A stretch of 9,920 nt of DNA from Ectopseudomonas composti (GCA_946886245.1 CAMPIF010000121.1:1-9920), one strand, 5' to 3'; counted from the stretch's first letter, positions 1 through 6,275 are shown. Notes: generated by a model not told the origin, from the sequence alone. Program-made: numbers and translations.

Positions 1-592
1 GGCCGAAGATACCCAGCGGTGCCAGGCGGATCACCAGCTTGACGATGGCCGTAACGCCACTGGACAGATCGCCCAGCAGTTGCTTGCTGCTGGCGCTGGC
101 GTGACGGAAGGCGAAGCCGAGGCCGATGGCCCAGGCCAGAATGCCGATGAAATTGCCGCGCAGCAGGGCGTTGAGCGGATTGTCGACCACGTTCATCAGC
201 AGGGTCTTGAGCACCTCGCCGATGCCGCCGGGCGGCGTCAGCTCAGCGGCCTGGCTGCTCAACACCAGCGACGACGGGAAGGCGAAGCTGGCAACCACCG
301 CCACCAGGGCTGCGCTGAAGGTACCGATCAGGTACATCAGCAGGATCGGGCGAATGTGGGTCTGCTGGCCTTGCTGATGGTTGGCGATGGACGACATCAC
401 CAGGATGAACACCAGTACCGGGGCCACCGCCTTCAACGCCGAGACGAACACGTTGCCGATGAAACCGACAGACAGCGCTGCCTGCGGGGCGATGACGGCA
501 AGGGCGATACCTGCGAGCAGGCCGATGATGATCTGCGTCACCAGGCTGGTGCGGTTGAGTAGCTGCAGGGCAGGGTGGATGGCTTGGGACAT
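1..592 (-). CDS. sstT: Serine/threonine:Na+ symporter SstT, 5' part (3' end beyond window)
   Basis: This is an inner-membrane symporter that imports L-serine and L-threonine with sodium; it belongs to the dicarboxylate/amino acid:cation symporter (DAACS) family. About 197 residues are visible, starting [20 protein letters not shown]. Hydrophobic helices follow at about residues 18-35, 42-68, 80-103 and 146-162. The text resembles E. coli SstT from memory, especially [20 protein letters not shown], then [24 protein letters not shown] and [17 protein letters not shown]. The family is roughly 400 residues long, so about half the gene lies outside the window. The ATG at 592-590 was chosen because the family homology begins right after it; its ribosome site (AGAGAA) is weak. 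The gene diverges from the glutamine-synthetase-like gene. Family assignment is firm. The exact substrate is inferred from similarity to SstT rather than to GltP or DctA. Confidence 0.93.
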   Translation of the reverse strand, partial: MSQAIHPALQLLNRTSLVTQIIIGLLAGIALAVIAPQAALSVGFIGNVFVSALKAVAPVLVFILVMSSIANHQQGQQTHIRPILLMYLIGTFSAALVAVVASFAFPSSLVLSSQAAELTPPGGIGEVLKTLLMNVVDNPLNALLRGNFIGILAWAIGLGFAFRHASASSKQLLGDLSSGVTAIVKLVIRLAPLGIFG

Positions 593-870
593 CGCGTGGT
601 TCTCTGGTTGCTGGGCGTGTGGCAATGGCCGTCGCGCCTGGGTCGAGAGGGCTTTCAGCGCAGCCTGTGGAAGGGCGGCCGAAAAATAGCGCGCGACTCT
701 AGCACAGCCCCACGGCGCTTCGAGCCAGCCGCAGGCATCTGGACGACAGGGTGCAAGCCGGTGTCGCATCTCGGCAAGCTTTGCCTGCTTGAAATATCGA
801 ACGACTGGTGCGTATTTTGTACGCATCGTCGCCGTCAGGCGGTATTCGCGTCATTCAAGGACAACAAAAG
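593..870. promoter_or_regulatory. Divergent intergenic region between sstT and the glutamine-synthetase-like gene
   Basis: This 278-base gap carries no gene I can support. It must hold the start signals of two divergent genes. On the plus strand a promoter-like pair lies at 789-818 (listed separately). On the minus strand, TAGAGT at 701-696 is preceded by TGTGC, an extended -10-like arrangement that could serve sstT, but I find no good -35 at 17 bases. A plus-strand reading frame enters from 808, but its first 21 residues do not resemble the enzyme family. They are treated here as untranslated leader. Confidence 0.5.
789..825 (+). promoter_or_regulatory. Candidate sigma-70 promoter with an overlapping inverted repeat (possible operator)
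   Basis: TTGAAA at 789-794 matches five of six bases of the -35 consensus. TATTTT at 813-818 matches four of six of the -10 consensus, with an 18-base spacer. A perfect inverted repeat, TGCGTA-TTTTG-TACGCA (809-825), covers the -10 hexamer. That is where a repressor dimer would block RNA polymerase. The ribosome site of the downstream gene (AAGGA, 857-861) is about 40 bases further on. Which protein binds is unknown. A polyamine-responsive repressor would make sense if the downstream enzyme is a gamma-glutamylpolyamine synthetase, but that is inference. Confidence 0.4.
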
Positions 871-2214
871 ATGAGCACTGCCAGCCGCCAGGCACTGGAA
901 ACCCTGCTGCAGGGTATCGATGAGATCGATTGCGTAACCCCGGACCTCAATGGCGTTGCGCGCGGCAAGGTGATGACGGCCGAGGGTTTTCTCGAGGGAC
1001 GGCGCCTGCAGCTCGCTCGCGGGGTGCTGTTGCAATGCATCATGGGCGGCTATCCGCCGGCACGTTTCTACGGTGGCGACGATGGCGACCTGGTGCTCAA
1101 TGCCGAACCTCGCCAGATACACCGCCTGCCCTGGAGCGAGTCGCCGCGCGCACTGGCCATCTGCGACGCGGACGAACTGGACGGGCGCAGCTCCGGGCTG
1201 TCCACTCGCGGTCTGCTCAAGCGTGTGCTGGCGCGCTATGCCGAGCATGGCTGGCAGCCTGTGGTAGCCACCGAGCTGGAGTTCTTCGTGTTCGCCGCCA
1301 ATCCCGATCCACAGCAGCCGTTCCAGCCGCCAGTGGGGCTGGATGGACGCCGCGAGGACGGCGGTTCGGCGTTCAGCGTCAGCTCCGGCAATGGTCTGCG
1401 GCCGTTCTTCGCCGAGGTCTATCGATGCATGGAGGCATTGGGGCTGCCGCGCGATACCTTCATGCACGAGATGGGCGTCAGCCAGTTCGAGATCAACCTG
1501 CTGCACGGTGACGCGCTGCAACTGGCCGATCAGACCTTCCTGTTCAAGCACTTGCTCAAGGAGGTCGGCCTCAGGCATGGCCTTTCCGTGGTCTGCATGG
1601 CCAAACCGCTGGCGCATACGCCGGGCAGCTCCATGCATATCCATCAGAGCGTGGTGGAGCAGGGTAGCGGTCGCAACATCTTCAGTGCGGAGAATGGCGA
1701 GGCGACAGCGGCTTTCTATCACTTCATCGGCGGTCAGCAGGCGGCGCTGGCCGATTTCACCCTGCTGTTCGCACCGCACGTGAATTCCTATCAGCGTCTG
1801 TGCCATCCCTATGCGTCGCCGAACAACGCCTGCTGGTCGGCCGACAACCGTGCTGCGGGGCTGCGGATTCCGGCCAGTGCACCGGTGGCGCGGCGGGTGG
1901 AGAATCGCTTGCCGGGTGCCGATGCCAATCCTTATCTGGCCCTGGCTGCCAGCCTGGCAGCTGGGCTGCATGGTCTGGAGCGCGAGCTGCAACCCGGTGC
2001 GCCGATCCAGGGTGAGTTCGAGGTGCCGGAAGAATTGGCGCTACCCTGTACCATGCACGCCGCGATCGAGCGTCTGAAACGCAGCGAGCTGGCAATCGAA
2101 CTGTTCGGTGCGGAATTCATCGAAGGTTACATCGCCAGCAAGACCCTGGAGCTGACCAGCTTCTACGATGAAATTACGCCCTGGGAGCGTCGTGTTCTCG
2201 CCGCACAGGCGTGA
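871..2214 (+). CDS. Glutamine synthetase family protein, probable gamma-glutamylpolyamine synthetase (PauA/PuuA type)
   Basis: Likely a cytosolic ligase that joins glutamate to an amine with ATP; in the PuuA/PauA branch the amine is putrescine or another polyamine, the first step of the gamma-glutamyl catabolic route. The predicted 447 residues are typical of PuuA-like enzymes. Glutamine-synthetase landmarks are in order: an N-terminal beta-grasp region with DLNGVARGK (25-33), metal-binding E135 and E137 (TELEFF), HEMGVSQFEIN (199-209), SMHIHQS (254-260), NNACWSADNRAAGLRIP (318-334) with R327 and R332, RRVENR (341-346) and ANPYLALAASLAAG (352-365). The start at 871 has AAGGA nine bases upstream and begins where homology begins; an in-frame ATG at 808 has no such support. 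The MFS gene follows after 39 bases and may share its transcript. P. aeruginosa has several PauA paralogues, one of which (PA3356, PauA5, from memory) sits in a similar position beside flagellar genes. The substrate cannot be read from sequence. Confidence 0.88.
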   Translation: MSTASRQALETLLQGIDEIDCVTPDLNGVARGKVMTAEGFLEGRRLQLARGVLLQCIMGGYPPARFYGGDDGDLVLNAEPRQIHRLPWSESPRALAICDADELDGRSSGLSTRGLLKRVLARYAEHGWQPVVATELEFFVFAANPDPQQPFQPPVGLDGRREDGGSAFSVSSGNGLRPFFAEVYRCMEALGLPRDTFMHEMGVSQFEINLLHGDALQLADQTFLFKHLLKEVGLRHGLSVVCMAKPLAHTPGSSMHIHQSVVEQGSGRNIFSAENGEATAAFYHFIGGQQAALADFTLLFAPHVNSYQRLCHPYASPNNACWSADNRAAGLRIPASAPVARRVENRLPGADANPYLALAASLAAGLHGLERELQPGAPIQGEFEVPEELALPCTMHAAIERLKRSELAIELFGAEFIEGYIASKTLELTSFYDEITPWERRVLAAQA

Positions 2215-2253
2215 CGCCATTCCCGGTTACCGTACAAGGAGCTTTACCCGCCA

Positions 2254-3573
2254 ATGCGACTGATCTGGAAGTCATTCCGCTCGCTGTACTTTGCCACTCT
2301 GCTGATGTTGCTCGGCTCCGGTCTGCTCAGTACCTATCTGGCGTTGCGTCTGGCCGACACCGTGGATGGTCTGTGGGTCGGTGCGCTGATGGCGGCCAAC
2401 TATTTCGGCCTGGTACTGGGTGGCAAGCTGGGGCATCGGCTGATCGGTCGGGTGGGGCACATCCGTGCCTACGTGGCCTGCGCCGGGGTCGTCACCGCAG
2501 CGGTGCTCGGCCATGGCCTGGTGGAGTGGCTGCCGCTCTGGCTGTTCCTGCGCATGCTGGTGGGCCTGGGCATGATGTGCCTGTACATGGTGATCGAGAG
2601 CTGGCTCAACGAGCAGGCTGAAGCCAGGCAGCGCGGCCTGGTGTTCAGTGGCTACATGGCGGCCTCCTATCTGGGGCTGATCCTTGGCCAGCTGGCTCTG
2701 GTCCTGCACCCGACGCTGGGGCTGGAGCTGCTGATGCTGGTCGCCCTGTGCTTTGCGCTGTGTCTGGTGCCGGTGGCACTGACCCGGCGCCTGCACCCGG
2801 CACCTTTGCATCCGGCGCCGCTGGAGCTGCGTTTCTTCCTCACTCGCGTGCCGCTGTCGCTGACGACCATCTCGGTAGCCGGTCTGCTGATCGGCTCGTT
2901 CTACGGTCTGGCACCGCTGTATGCCACGCGGATGGGCCTGTCGACCGAGCAGGTGGGTCTGTTCATGGGCAGCTGCATTCTCGCCGGCCTGCTGGTGCAG
3001 TGGCCGCTGGGCTGGCTATCCGATCGGCATGACCGTGTGCGCCTGATTCGCGGCTGCTCGGTCCTGCTGCTGCTGGCTGCCTTGCCGCTGGCTGCACTGC
3101 CGGAGGTCTTCCTCGGCTTGCTGTTCGGCGTCGGCTTTCTGGTCAGCCTGATGCAGTTCAGCCTCTACCCACTGGCGGTGGCCTTGGCCAATGACCACGT
3201 CGAGCCTGAGCGCCGTGTGTCATTGACGGCCATGCTGCTGGTCACCTTCGGCGTGGGTGCCTGCATTGGTCCGCTGCTGGCCGGTGTGCTGATGCGTTTC
3301 TACGGCGCCAACATGCTCTATGTATTCGTCAGCGTCTGCGCGCTGATTCTGATCTGGCGCATTCGTCCTGAAGTGGTGACCCATCTGCATCAGGTCGACG
3401 ATGCGCCGCTGCAGCATATGGCCATGCCGGGTAACGTCACCAGCTCACCGCTGGTCGCTGCGCTCGACCCGAGGGTCGATGAGCAGGCGGTGCAGGAGCA
3501 GATGCAGGAACCAGCCGCCGCTGCAGCAGCAGCGGCTGAGGAGGATCAGCAGAAAACCCAGGCGGGCCAGTAA
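2254..3573 (+). CDS. MFS transporter, YcaD-like, with an alanine/glutamine-rich tail
   Basis: A 439-residue inner-membrane protein with about 12 hydrophobic helices in two six-helix halves (about 10-175 and 205-370), joined by a short basic loop. MFS motif A is clear in the second half (GWLSDRHDRVRLI, 253-265) and degenerate in the first (GGKLGHRLIGRVG, 56-68). IESWLNEQ (114-121) recalls the VVES motif of E. coli YcaD, hence the subfamily call; the substrate is unknown. The loop contains a direct peptide repeat, LHPAPLHPAPL (180-190). The tail after residue 375 is polar and low-complexity, with eight alanines in a row (421-428) followed by EEDQQKTQAGQ. AAGGA at 2236-2240 lies 13 bases before the ATG, a long spacing. 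The gene follows the glutamine-synthetase-like gene by 39 bases, so a polyamine or amine link is possible but unproven. It converges on the PilZ gene with 12 bases between stops and no terminator hairpin with a T-run. Confidence 0.88.
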   Translation: MRLIWKSFRSLYFATLLMLLGSGLLSTYLALRLADTVDGLWVGALMAANYFGLVLGGKLGHRLIGRVGHIRAYVACAGVVTAAVLGHGLVEWLPLWLFLRMLVGLGMMCLYMVIESWLNEQAEARQRGLVFSGYMAASYLGLILGQLALVLHPTLGLELLMLVALCFALCLVPVALTRRLHPAPLHPAPLELRFFLTRVPLSLTTISVAGLLIGSFYGLAPLYATRMGLSTEQVGLFMGSCILAGLLVQWPLGWLSDRHDRVRLIRGCSVLLLLAALPLAALPEVFLGLLFGVGFLVSLMQFSLYPLAVALANDHVEPERRVSLTAMLLVTFGVGACIGPLLAGVLMRFYGANMLYVFVSVCALILIWRIRPEVVTHLHQVDDAPLQHMAMPGNVTSSPLVAALDPRVDEQAVQEQMQEPAAAAAAAAEEDQQKTQAGQ

Positions 3574-3585
3574 GGGCTGTGGGCG

Positions 3586-4335
3586 TCAGAAGGGGCCGTC
3601 GCTCTCGGTGCGACGCGCCTCGCGCTGCAACTGATAGACGAAGCGCTCGACCTGACGTTGCTCCAGGCCGTTCAAACGATGAAAACGCGTGCCGATGAAC
3701 GTCATGTCGACCTTGTCCTCGTATTGCACGTGACGTAACTCCACGGCGCAGGTCATGTTGCCGAAGGGCAGATAGGCAGTGAGTCGCTCGTGTACCTGGC
3801 CATTGCTCAGTTGCTGACTGAGGTTGCCGGCGAAACGCAGTTTGCAGCCGGTGGCCGAGATGTCCAGCAGATGACCTGACAGCGGTTCGCGCAGCTTGTC
3901 GCCGCTGAGTACGACCTTGACCAGATCGCTCTGTTTCAGTGGTGCACGGAAGGCGCTGCGGCGCTGGTGATAGATCACTTCGCTGGGCAGCGGTGCCCAG
4001 TAGCAGGGGGCTCCCTCGAGTTCGCCAAGCTGCACGTCGTGATCACAGGTCCAGGCTACTCGCACCCCGTCGCGAAATGCCTCGACGTTGAAGGTTTCGC
4101 CTTGCTTGAGAAAACGTTCGCCATCGGTAGGGATGATCTCGTCCAGCGCCAGACGCGCACGGTCTTTATCGATTTCGACGAGGTAGCTTTGAAAACGCTG
4201 GCCACGGTCCTTGAACTGGATAACCAGGGGATCATGGTTCTGTTGCAATTGACGCAGGGTGGCAATGATCTCGACGGATGTCTTGAGCAGCTTGGGCGGT
4301 TGAGGACCGCTCTCGTCGTTGAACGCGCTGGACAC
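3586..4335 (-). CDS. flgZ: PilZ-domain flagellar brake protein (FlgZ/YcgR)
   Basis: A 249-residue cytoplasmic c-di-GMP receptor. When the second messenger is abundant, proteins of this family bind the flagellar motor and slow swimming. The N-terminal half (about 15-115) matches the YcgR N-domain pattern: VEIIATLRQLQQNHDPLVIQ, then FNVEAF and WAPLPSEVIYHQRR. The C-terminal half is PilZ, with both c-di-GMP signatures intact: RSAFR (R126 and R130 of RxxxR) and DISATG (D158, S160, G163 of D/NxSxxG). The start is a GTG at 4335-4333 with GGAG 11 bases upstream. The gene is third after flgM and flgN, 91 bases past the flgN stop, and is probably cotranscribed from the FliA-type promoter ahead of flgM. 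That would make the brake appear with the late flagellar genes. The symbol follows Pseudomonas usage (FlgZ); YcgR is the enteric name. Confidence 0.92.
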   Translation of the reverse strand: MSSAFNDESGPQPPKLLKTSVEIIATLRQLQQNHDPLVIQFKDRGQRFQSYLVEIDKDRARLALDEIIPTDGERFLKQGETFNVEAFRDGVRVAWTCDHDVQLGELEGAPCYWAPLPSEVIYHQRRSAFRAPLKQSDLVKVVLSGDKLREPLSGHLLDISATGCKLRFAGNLSQQLSNGQVHERLTAYLPFGNMTCAVELRHVQYEDKVDMTFIGTRFHRLNGLEQRQVERFVYQLQREARRTESDGPF

Positions 4336-4424
4336 AGTTCGGAACTCTCCGAGTCATGGACTACAACGGCACTAGAATACTGGCAGAGTGCCTGCATGTC
4401 CCTGTGCTTTTTGTTGGGGGGATG

Positions 4425-4442
4425 GCTCAGGCCTGGCTGAGC
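4425..4442. repeat. Inverted repeat spanning the flgN stop codon
   Basis: GCTCAG-GCCTGG-CTGAGC is a perfect six-base stem with a six-base loop that includes the flgN stop. On the minus strand it is followed by a C-run, not a T-run, so it is not a standard intrinsic terminator. It may be a 3'-end stabiliser or partial barrier before flgZ, or chance. Confidence 0.3.
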
Positions 4443-4894
4443 GGCCTGTGCTGCGCGATTCTAGCGGCACTGCCGCGGCTGTCATAGAGGCCGGGAGTCT
4501 CTGCGCCACGCAAAATGCCGAGGATGCTACCGACCGAGGCCTGGTTGGCGCGAATCAAACGGCCATTGCGCAGATTGGCTTCCTGGCAGCGCTGCAGGAG
4601 AGCGGACAACTCTTCACTGCGCGCCAGCAGTTGATCGCCTGCGGAGGACGTGCTCGCCAGGGCGGTGAGCCCCTCGCGATCAGCACTCAGGCCGGCGTTC
4701 TGCAGCAGACGGCTGCGTTCGTTGCCATGCTGCTGAAGCAGGGCAAGCAGCGGTTGTTTTTCGCTGAGCAGGCTGTCTAGGCGCGACAGGTCGCGTTCGG
4801 TAAGGGCCTGGAATTCGCTATCGATCAGCTCAAGCAATTGCTTTGCAGTGCCGATATCGTTGGTGAAGAGGTCAAGCAAGGCTGTGTCGTTCAT
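4427..4894 (-). CDS. flgN: Flagellar export chaperone FlgN
   Basis: A 155-residue, mostly helical cytoplasmic chaperone that keeps the hook-filament junction proteins FlgK and FlgL unfolded and brings them to the flagellar export gate. The long amphipathic helices (about 5-65 and 85-125) fit the FlgN fold. The C-terminal segment GILRGAETPGLYDSRGSAA (126-144) followed by the terminal PLSQA is the pattern I associate with pseudomonad FlgN. The start ATG at 4894-4892 has only a weak ribosome site (AAGAG, ending seven bases before the start). The gene lies 50 bases downstream of flgM on the same strand, the usual flgM-flgN pairing. The gap contains two competing hairpins that could influence how much FlgN is made relative to FlgM. 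Confidence 0.92.
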   Translation of the reverse strand: MNDTALLDLFTNDIGTAKQLLELIDSEFQALTERDLSRLDSLLSEKQPLLALLQQHGNERSRLLQNAGLSADREGLTALASTSSAGDQLLARSEELSALLQRCQEANLRNGRLIRANQASVGSILGILRGAETPGLYDSRGSAARIAQHRPLSQA

Positions 4895-4904
4895 CGCGGG
4901 CTCT

Positions 4905-4955
4905 TGGGGGTCGGGCGTCCAACACCCCCAGCGCAGCCCTGAGACTAGCGCTGGG
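4905..4955 (-). promoter_or_regulatory. Two mutually exclusive hairpins in the flgM-flgN gap
   Basis: Read on the minus strand, the first hairpin pairs CCCAGCGC (4955-4948) with GCGCTGGG (4934-4927); its loop includes the flgM stop codon. The second pairs TGGGGGT (4930-4924) with ACCCCCA (4911-4905) and ends ten bases before the flgN ATG, next to the weak AAGAG ribosome site. They share bases 4927-4930, so only one can form at a time. Neither is followed by a T-run. The pairing is directly visible; a regulatory role is inference. Confidence 0.4.
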
Positions 4956-5280
4956 ATTCGAAGTCGAGCAGTTTCTGGGCGACGCGTTTGCTGTCGACCT
5001 GATAGCTGCCATCAGCGATGGCCTGTTTCAGCTGGGCCACACGCTCCTTGTTGACGATGGGCTGATCACGCAGCTTCTCGCCGATTGCTTGCAACTGCTG
5101 TGCCTCGCGGCTCAGTTGCACCGATTCGCCGCTCTTGGCGTTGGTTTGTTCATCGTTACCGATGGCAGGCGCCTGGTTCGGCTGTGCCGACTCATTGCGA
5201 TTGCCAGCCTGAGTCGCACCGGTACGCCCCGCATTGGCGGGCGTATTGGCATTGTTCAGCCGGTTGAAGTCGATGACCAT
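4945..5280 (-). CDS. flgM: Anti-sigma-28 factor FlgM
   Basis: A 111-residue protein that binds and inhibits the flagellar sigma factor FliA until the hook-basal body is complete, and is then exported. The first half is low in hydrophobics and rich in N, A, Q and G, as expected for the disordered export region. The conserved FliA-binding part is the C-terminal half: [14 protein letters not shown] (53-66) and [18 protein letters not shown] (78-95), then [12 protein letters not shown]. The ATG at 5280-5278 is preferred over an upstream in-frame start at 5391 because GAGG lies nine bases upstream, MVIDFNRLN is the typical pseudomonad FlgM N-terminus, and the longer frame would read through the sigma-28 promoter. 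That promoter (5347-5321) puts flgM under the factor it inhibits. Confidence 0.94.
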   Translation of the reverse strand: MVIDFNRLNNANTPANAGRTGATQAGNRNESAQPNQAPAIGNDEQTNAKSGESVQLSREAQQLQAIGEKLRDQPIVNKERVAQLKQAIADGSYQVDSKRVAQKLLDFESQR

Positions 5281-5320
5281 GATGCAGAACCTCGGACGAT
5301 ATGGTGGACGCTTGCCATGC

Positions 5321-5347
5321 TTCTCGGCTGCAGCCGGGAAAACTTTA
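5321..5347 (-). promoter_or_regulatory. Sigma-28 (FliA) promoter of flgM
   Basis: On the minus strand TAAAGTTT (5347-5340) is followed by 11 bases and then GCCGAGAA (5328-5321). The enterobacterial sigma-28 consensus is TAAAGTTT-N11-GCCGATAA, so 15 of 16 consensus bases match with ideal spacing. Transcription should begin around 5313-5315, giving a leader of about 35 bases before the flgM ATG. flgMN is a FliA-dependent (class IV) unit in P. aeruginosa, in agreement. Confidence 0.87.
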
Positions 5348-5410
5348 GGATTAATTTCATCGCGTCGTTGAACAGTGTAGGGAATCGCCACGCTTTTGCG
5401 CTACAAGAAA

Positions 5411-5450
5411 CATGCCTACATGCCTACATGCCTACATGCCTACATGGCTA
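5411..5450. repeat. Five tandem copies of an 8-base unit at the end of flgA
   Basis: The plus strand shows CATGCCTA four times without interruption (5411-5442), then a one-mismatch copy CATGGCTA (5443-5450). On the minus strand the degenerate copy encodes the last flgA residues, and the next unit supplies the TAG stop. The remaining three copies plus part of the fourth lie in the flgA-flgM gap, upstream of the flgM promoter. Units of this size are prone to slipped-strand copy-number change. Confidence 0.9.
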
Positions 5451-6198
5451 CTTCCACCTGACCAGGGCCGACCACGCGGGCTCGAACGACTCGCTGCGAG
5501 CGCAGGTTGCGTACATTGATCTGCTCACCTGGCGCACCGTCTGTCAGGGCTTCGCCGGGCATGCGCACGTTGACCGTGGTACCGCGAGCGCTGATCACCA
5601 CCTGATCGCCCCGACGAATGACCTCGGCGACTTGCAGGTAGGTAGAAAGAAGAACCTGGCCGTTACCGAGCTGTCGTGTCAATTTCTTGCCGATCGCCTG
5701 GTTCAGCTCGGTGAGAAAGTTCTGCCCCAATTGCCCGACATCGCGTTCGACCAGGCTCAGATCCGCAGCCTTGACCACGCTCATGCGCTTGAGGGGGCGA
5801 GTCAGTACGACGATTGGGCGATACAAACGCACTTCAGCCGGCACGAATACGGTCCACGGGGCGCTGCCGTCGCAGCGCACCCGCGTGGTGACGCGGCCCA
5901 AGGGCTGTGCCGGGCTCTCCAGCGTGGTGCTCAGCGGCTGATCGCACAGCGGCAGACGTAGCCGCGGGTCGAGACGGTTGACGCGAATCTCATGGCGGCC
6001 CTGAATTTCGCTACGCTGTAGATATTCAGTGGTCGCCTGCTCAAGAAAGGCCTCGGTGGCGCCGATAAGTTGCTCAGTGCTGGTAAAGGTGGCAGCCGCC
6101 GTAGCGCTGTAGCCGAGTGTCGGCAAAGCGAGTAAAACGGGCAAAGGGGCAAGGCACTTTGCCAGTAGCTGACGGAATGATGACGTTCTCTGCTTCAT
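5440..6198 (-). CDS. flgA: Flagellar basal body P-ring assembly protein FlgA
   Basis: A 252-residue periplasmic chaperone needed for FlgI subunits to form the P-ring. The N-terminus MKQRTSSFRQLLAKCLAPLP leads into VLLALPTLGYSA, a Sec signal peptide with probable cleavage between residues 32 and 36. The mature part has the FlgA N-domain (HEIRVNRLDPRLRLPLCDQP, with C85 and C109 available for a disulfide). A SAF-like domain follows at about 128-190 (RPLKRMSVVKAADLSLVERD), then the C-terminal domain with GDQVVISARG and GEQINVRN. The ATG at 6198-6196 was chosen because the signal peptide starts there; a TTG at 6261 is in frame but adds non-homologous residues. No ribosome site is visible, and a sigma-54 site ends about 12 bases upstream. 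The last codons lie in an 8-base tandem repeat. The gene diverges from cheV. Confidence 0.93.
   Translation of the reverse strand: MKQRTSSFRQLLAKCLAPLPVLLALPTLGYSATAAATFTSTEQLIGATEAFLEQATTEYLQRSEIQGRHEIRVNRLDPRLRLPLCDQPLSTTLESPAQPLGRVTTRVRCDGSAPWTVFVPAEVRLYRPIVVLTRPLKRMSVVKAADLSLVERDVGQLGQNFLTELNQAIGKKLTRQLGNGQVLLSTYLQVAEVIRRGDQVVISARGTTVNVRMPGEALTDGAPGEQINVRNLRSQRVVRARVVGPGQVEVAM
6041..6068 (+). promoter_or_regulatory. Candidate sigma-28 promoter for cheV, inside flgA on the opposite strand
   Basis: TCAAG (6041-6045), 15 bases, then GCCGATAA (6061-6068), which matches the sigma-28 -10 consensus in all eight bases. The -35 half and spacing are less ideal: consensus-equivalent spacing after TCAAG would be 14. 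The site points towards cheV, whose start is about 200 bases downstream, so the cheV leader would overlap the 5' end of flgA in antisense. cheVR is FliA-dependent in P. aeruginosa, and the shorter flgA-cheV gap shows no better match. A similar chance-like match inside flgN (4830-4857) lowers confidence. Confidence 0.4.
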
Positions 6199-6209
6199 AA
6201 GCAATGCAA

Positions 6210-6225
6210 AGCAAGCCCCGTGCCG
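6210..6225 (-). promoter_or_regulatory. Sigma-54 promoter of flgA
   Basis: The minus strand reads CGGCACGGGGCTTGCT. This matches the sigma-54 consensus TGGCACG-N4-TTGCW except for the first base, with an exact GG-N10-GC core (GG at 6224-6223, GC at 6212-6211). The expected start of transcription, about 12 bases beyond the GC, is close to 6199, one or two bases before the flgA ATG. FlgA belongs to the FleQ/sigma-54-dependent class II genes in P. aeruginosa, which supports the call. Confidence 0.72.
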
Positions 6226-6275
6226 CCTGCTAGGCTCAACGGGGTAGGCGTTACTAGACAAGAAGGAGTCCGGGC

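Noticed and set aside
80..689. Plus-strand frames in the first 690 bases
   Set aside because: They lie opposite sstT, whose protein sequence is clearly recognisable on the minus strand.
835..1992. A 385-codon open frame on the minus strand opposite the glutamine-synthetase-like gene
   Set aside because: It mirrors the enzyme's codons; its product is Q-, R- and H-rich with no recognisable motif and no ribosome site, as expected of antisense frames in GC-rich DNA.
3517..3536. Bidirectional terminator between the MFS gene and flgZ
   Set aside because: The inverted repeat lies inside the MFS poly-alanine codons, about 40 bases before its stop, and has no T-run on either side.
4425..4442. Intrinsic terminator after flgN
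   Set aside because: The stem is only six bases and is followed by a C-run rather than a T-run; kept only as an inverted repeat.
5089..5961. A 290-codon plus-strand frame opposite flgM and flgA
   Set aside because: It reads through the tandem repeat and the flgM promoter, and its product shows no domain.
6199..6275. Sigma-28 promoter for cheV within the flgA-cheV gap
   Set aside because: The best alignments match only about half of the -10 positions; the upstream site inside flgA is better.
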